Shown: in pieces, positions 7,201 to 7,657 of the stretch
Numbering within the stretch: position 1 is the first letter of the stretch
Layout: each line of letters starts with the position of its first letter
Assembly: GCA_027041035.1 (NCBI GenBank)
Contig: JALULB010000178.1
Location: 1-7,657, forward strand
Length of the DNA: 7,657 nt
Direction of reading: 5' to 3'
Origin: Sedimenticola sp.
Lineage (GTDB): Bacteria; Pseudomonadota; Gammaproteobacteria; Chromatiales; Chromatiaceae
Notes under the pieces: model-generated
What the model saw: the letters and a program-made list of their open reading frames with translations, nothing else
Databases searched by the model: none
What the model was told of the DNA's origin: nothing
Position numbers and translations under genes: made by a program

Positions 7201-7357
7201 TAACCCCGGGAATCTGCGTGATGACGATGACCTGGGGCCTTTCGGCGTCCGGAAACAGGTTCTTCGGCATCGCGATCAGCCCCATCACGCCAATGATGAA
7301 GAACGCCGTGATCAGCGCGAAGGTCAGATAAGGGCGGCGATAGAAGTAGTCAAACAT
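4298..7357 (-). CDS. RND-superfamily efflux pump permease (inner-membrane, proton-driven)
   Basis: A complete 1019-residue permease, the usual RND length, with the duplicated layout of TM1, periplasmic loop, TM2-6, TM7, second loop and TM8-12. The N-terminal RRPYLTFALITAFF (7-20) is TM1. TM2-TM6 cover about 331-478, with the second half beginning near 526. The proton relay looks intact: LGMLVDDAVVVLENIERH (389-406) has the Asp pair 394-395 in TM4, and FGIIIKNAVLLVDF (924-937) has Lys929 in TM10. The DD pair is as in AcrB-type HAE1 drug pumps and unlike the single Asp of CusA-type heavy-metal pumps, so a small organic or amphiphilic substrate is more likely than a metal, though it is not determined. 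The protein would work as a trimer with a periplasmic adaptor and an outer-membrane channel. The adaptor is encoded just upstream, with 12 intervening bases containing ACAGGG as the ribosome binding site. No TolC-like gene is in view. The strand is densely GC-rich relative to the methyltransferase/GST block. Confidence 0.96.
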   Translation of the reverse strand: MFDYFYRRPYLTFALITAFFIIGVMGLIAMPKNLFPDAERPQVIVITQIPGVTAKVAAATVSKPIEEEVSRLGLIREVSSVNVANFSIVKAEFEYEKGLDAAAVDVNNALSIARAKLPANANPAIYTAGAFTLPVEVITMTPKGDAMRLPDLRKVADSFIKPYLLSKTAIGNVEVFGGYQSSINILLDPLKAKKYGLDFNKVAQVIGATNKDMPLGFLKGEDGFYTLTYYGDHADVAALRQTMVASNVRLGDIADVEWGYKKRFSGYMGNGHEGIALAIQRAPGGSVLDVSKAARAELETLRARYPRIDFQISDTQRDLIETANANMLEALRDAIIYTLIVLLFFLGNFRAIIAAGLSIPLVFFGTMAVIYLMGGELNIVVYTAIILALGMLVDDAVVVLENIERHLGELHEDLHTAIEEGTREVLSPIFAGTIATIVIMFPLMFVGDFPQHIFRPLISTLIIALLVSWFLSITFIPKLSVYLYRNGTGKYPIERGFEKLYQATIGRLISPYLGILKFTNGRFSMWRKLLLTLGVVALLAVSVKNIMPLIGKDTMPPMDTGIIKARVVFSANDRVEDAEARLRPFLEWLHRQPEVRMSSVAFGSEAGVLSLGSGNLPSEATITVNCVNRFERDKSLWRIEDEIRDQLHKLPGLKSADVFDFGATAISSRKAPLDVRIKSGDFENLPEVARKVAEALRPIRGLTSVSLGWDSGFSEIKLDIDTNKALSHGLTPAAIAQQIPIRGQVLALSGNLSSMSTQYVRLYLKGHFGEDIHALRAMLIQAPNGDELPLADVARISRDLTQAKIERDQMLYSIDVSGYRSTRPVTHLTDDAIAALKKVDTDGYVVTQEGDIVSLDDSFKRMIKAIGTGIIILTLTLIVIYRSVKLGLIMIVVLPLSMIGASWGMLLFDKPSCMPSLIGILLLFGIIIKNAVLLVDFYQDFRLRESPFASALESVRVRFRPVMMTAFGTIAGMIPIALEQAVGLERLSPLADVAVGGLIVGTLLTLIYVPMFAYAFDKD

Positions 7358-7369
7358 GGCAACCCTGTA

Positions 7370-7657
7370 TCAGTTGGCGGCGCGAATCACCGGCGCGCCG
7401 GTGAGCAGTTTCAGCAGGATGTCGGGTTTGGCGACGACATACTCGTCACCAGGCTTCAGGCCCTTTACCGCGAAGCCCTCGCTGCCCTCGGCGATGATCC
7501 CGACCGGTTTTGCCGTGGCATGCTCGCCTTGCACCAGCAAGGCCAGATGGCGGTCGCCGATCTCCAGCACGCCATTGGTCGGCAGCAGAATGCCCTCGCC
7601 GGTGTGGACCACCAGCCGCACCTCGACCCGGCTGCCGGCGGGCAGGTCGATATCCAT
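7370..7657 (-). CDS. RND efflux periplasmic adaptor (membrane fusion protein), C-terminal part
   Basis: Only the last 95 residues are in the window; the gene continues past the right edge, and the ATG at the edge is probably an internal methionine, since adaptors of this family are normally about 350-400 residues. LPAGSRVEVRLVVHTGEGI followed by LLPTNGVLEIGDRHLALLV is the typical end of the beta-barrel domain and the start of the membrane-proximal domain. The closing part, VKGLKPGDEYVVAKPDILLKLLTGAPV, matches the conserved G-L-x-x-G-D-x-V pattern of HlyD/AcrA-like adaptors. The protein sits in the periplasm, anchored by its N-terminus, and couples the permease to an outer-membrane channel. 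It precedes the permease gene by 12 bases, the usual adaptor-permease order in these operons. Confidence 0.88.
   Translation of the reverse strand: MDIDLPAGSRVEVRLVVHTGEGILLPTNGVLEIGDRHLALLVQGEHATAKPVGIIAEGSEGFAVKGLKPGDEYVVAKPDILLKLLTGAPVIRAAN

Noticed and set aside
1..7657. CRISPR arrays, tRNA or rRNA genes, transposase genes, phage genes
   Set aside because: No regularly spaced repeats, cloverleaf-like sequence, rRNA segments, transposase or phage protein motifs were seen on either strand.

Overview
The window looks like chromosomal DNA from a moderately GC-rich proteobacterium, most likely gammaproteobacterial. The evidence is the style of the proteins, the RND efflux operon and the Shine-Dalgarno use; there is no rRNA, tRNA or plasmid marker, so no genus can be named. 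It holds six readable genes (one running off the edge) and one broken gene, in three blocks.

Block 1 (1-2415, rightward). A gene-free leader of 220 bases carries a large imperfect palindrome (8-104) and GC-rich stems that could compete with each other (153-203). It is followed by an intact NRAMP-related metal transporter (221-1477). Four bases further on starts a CPA1-type Na+/H+ antiporter gene that is clearly decayed: two frameshifts, an in-frame stop and loss of the C-terminal half. The two were probably co-transcribed ion transporters. A short AT-rich scar (about 2292-2415) separates them from the next block.

Block 2 (2416-4268). A class I SAM-dependent methyltransferase (leftward) and a glutathione S-transferase-like protein (rightward) diverge from a 115-base intergenic region. 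An ArsR/SmtB-family repressor lies downstream of the GST gene. The divergent region holds an ACATATG-N10-CATATGT dyad that overlaps the spacer and -10 of a good promoter for the methyltransferase. This is the sort of site an ArsR-type repressor would use, so methyltransferase, GST and repressor may form a small stress- or xenobiotic-responsive module of unknown substrate.

Block 3 (4298-7657, leftward, convergent with the repressor gene). A complete RND efflux permease of 1019 residues is preceded, 12 bases upstream, by the C-terminal end of its periplasmic adaptor, which runs off the right edge. By eye this operon is more GC-rich than block 2.

Nothing here amounts to a clearly new system. 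The items most worth checking are the palindrome before the NRAMP gene, the altered metal-site motifs of that transporter, and the putative ArsR-controlled methyltransferase/GST module.
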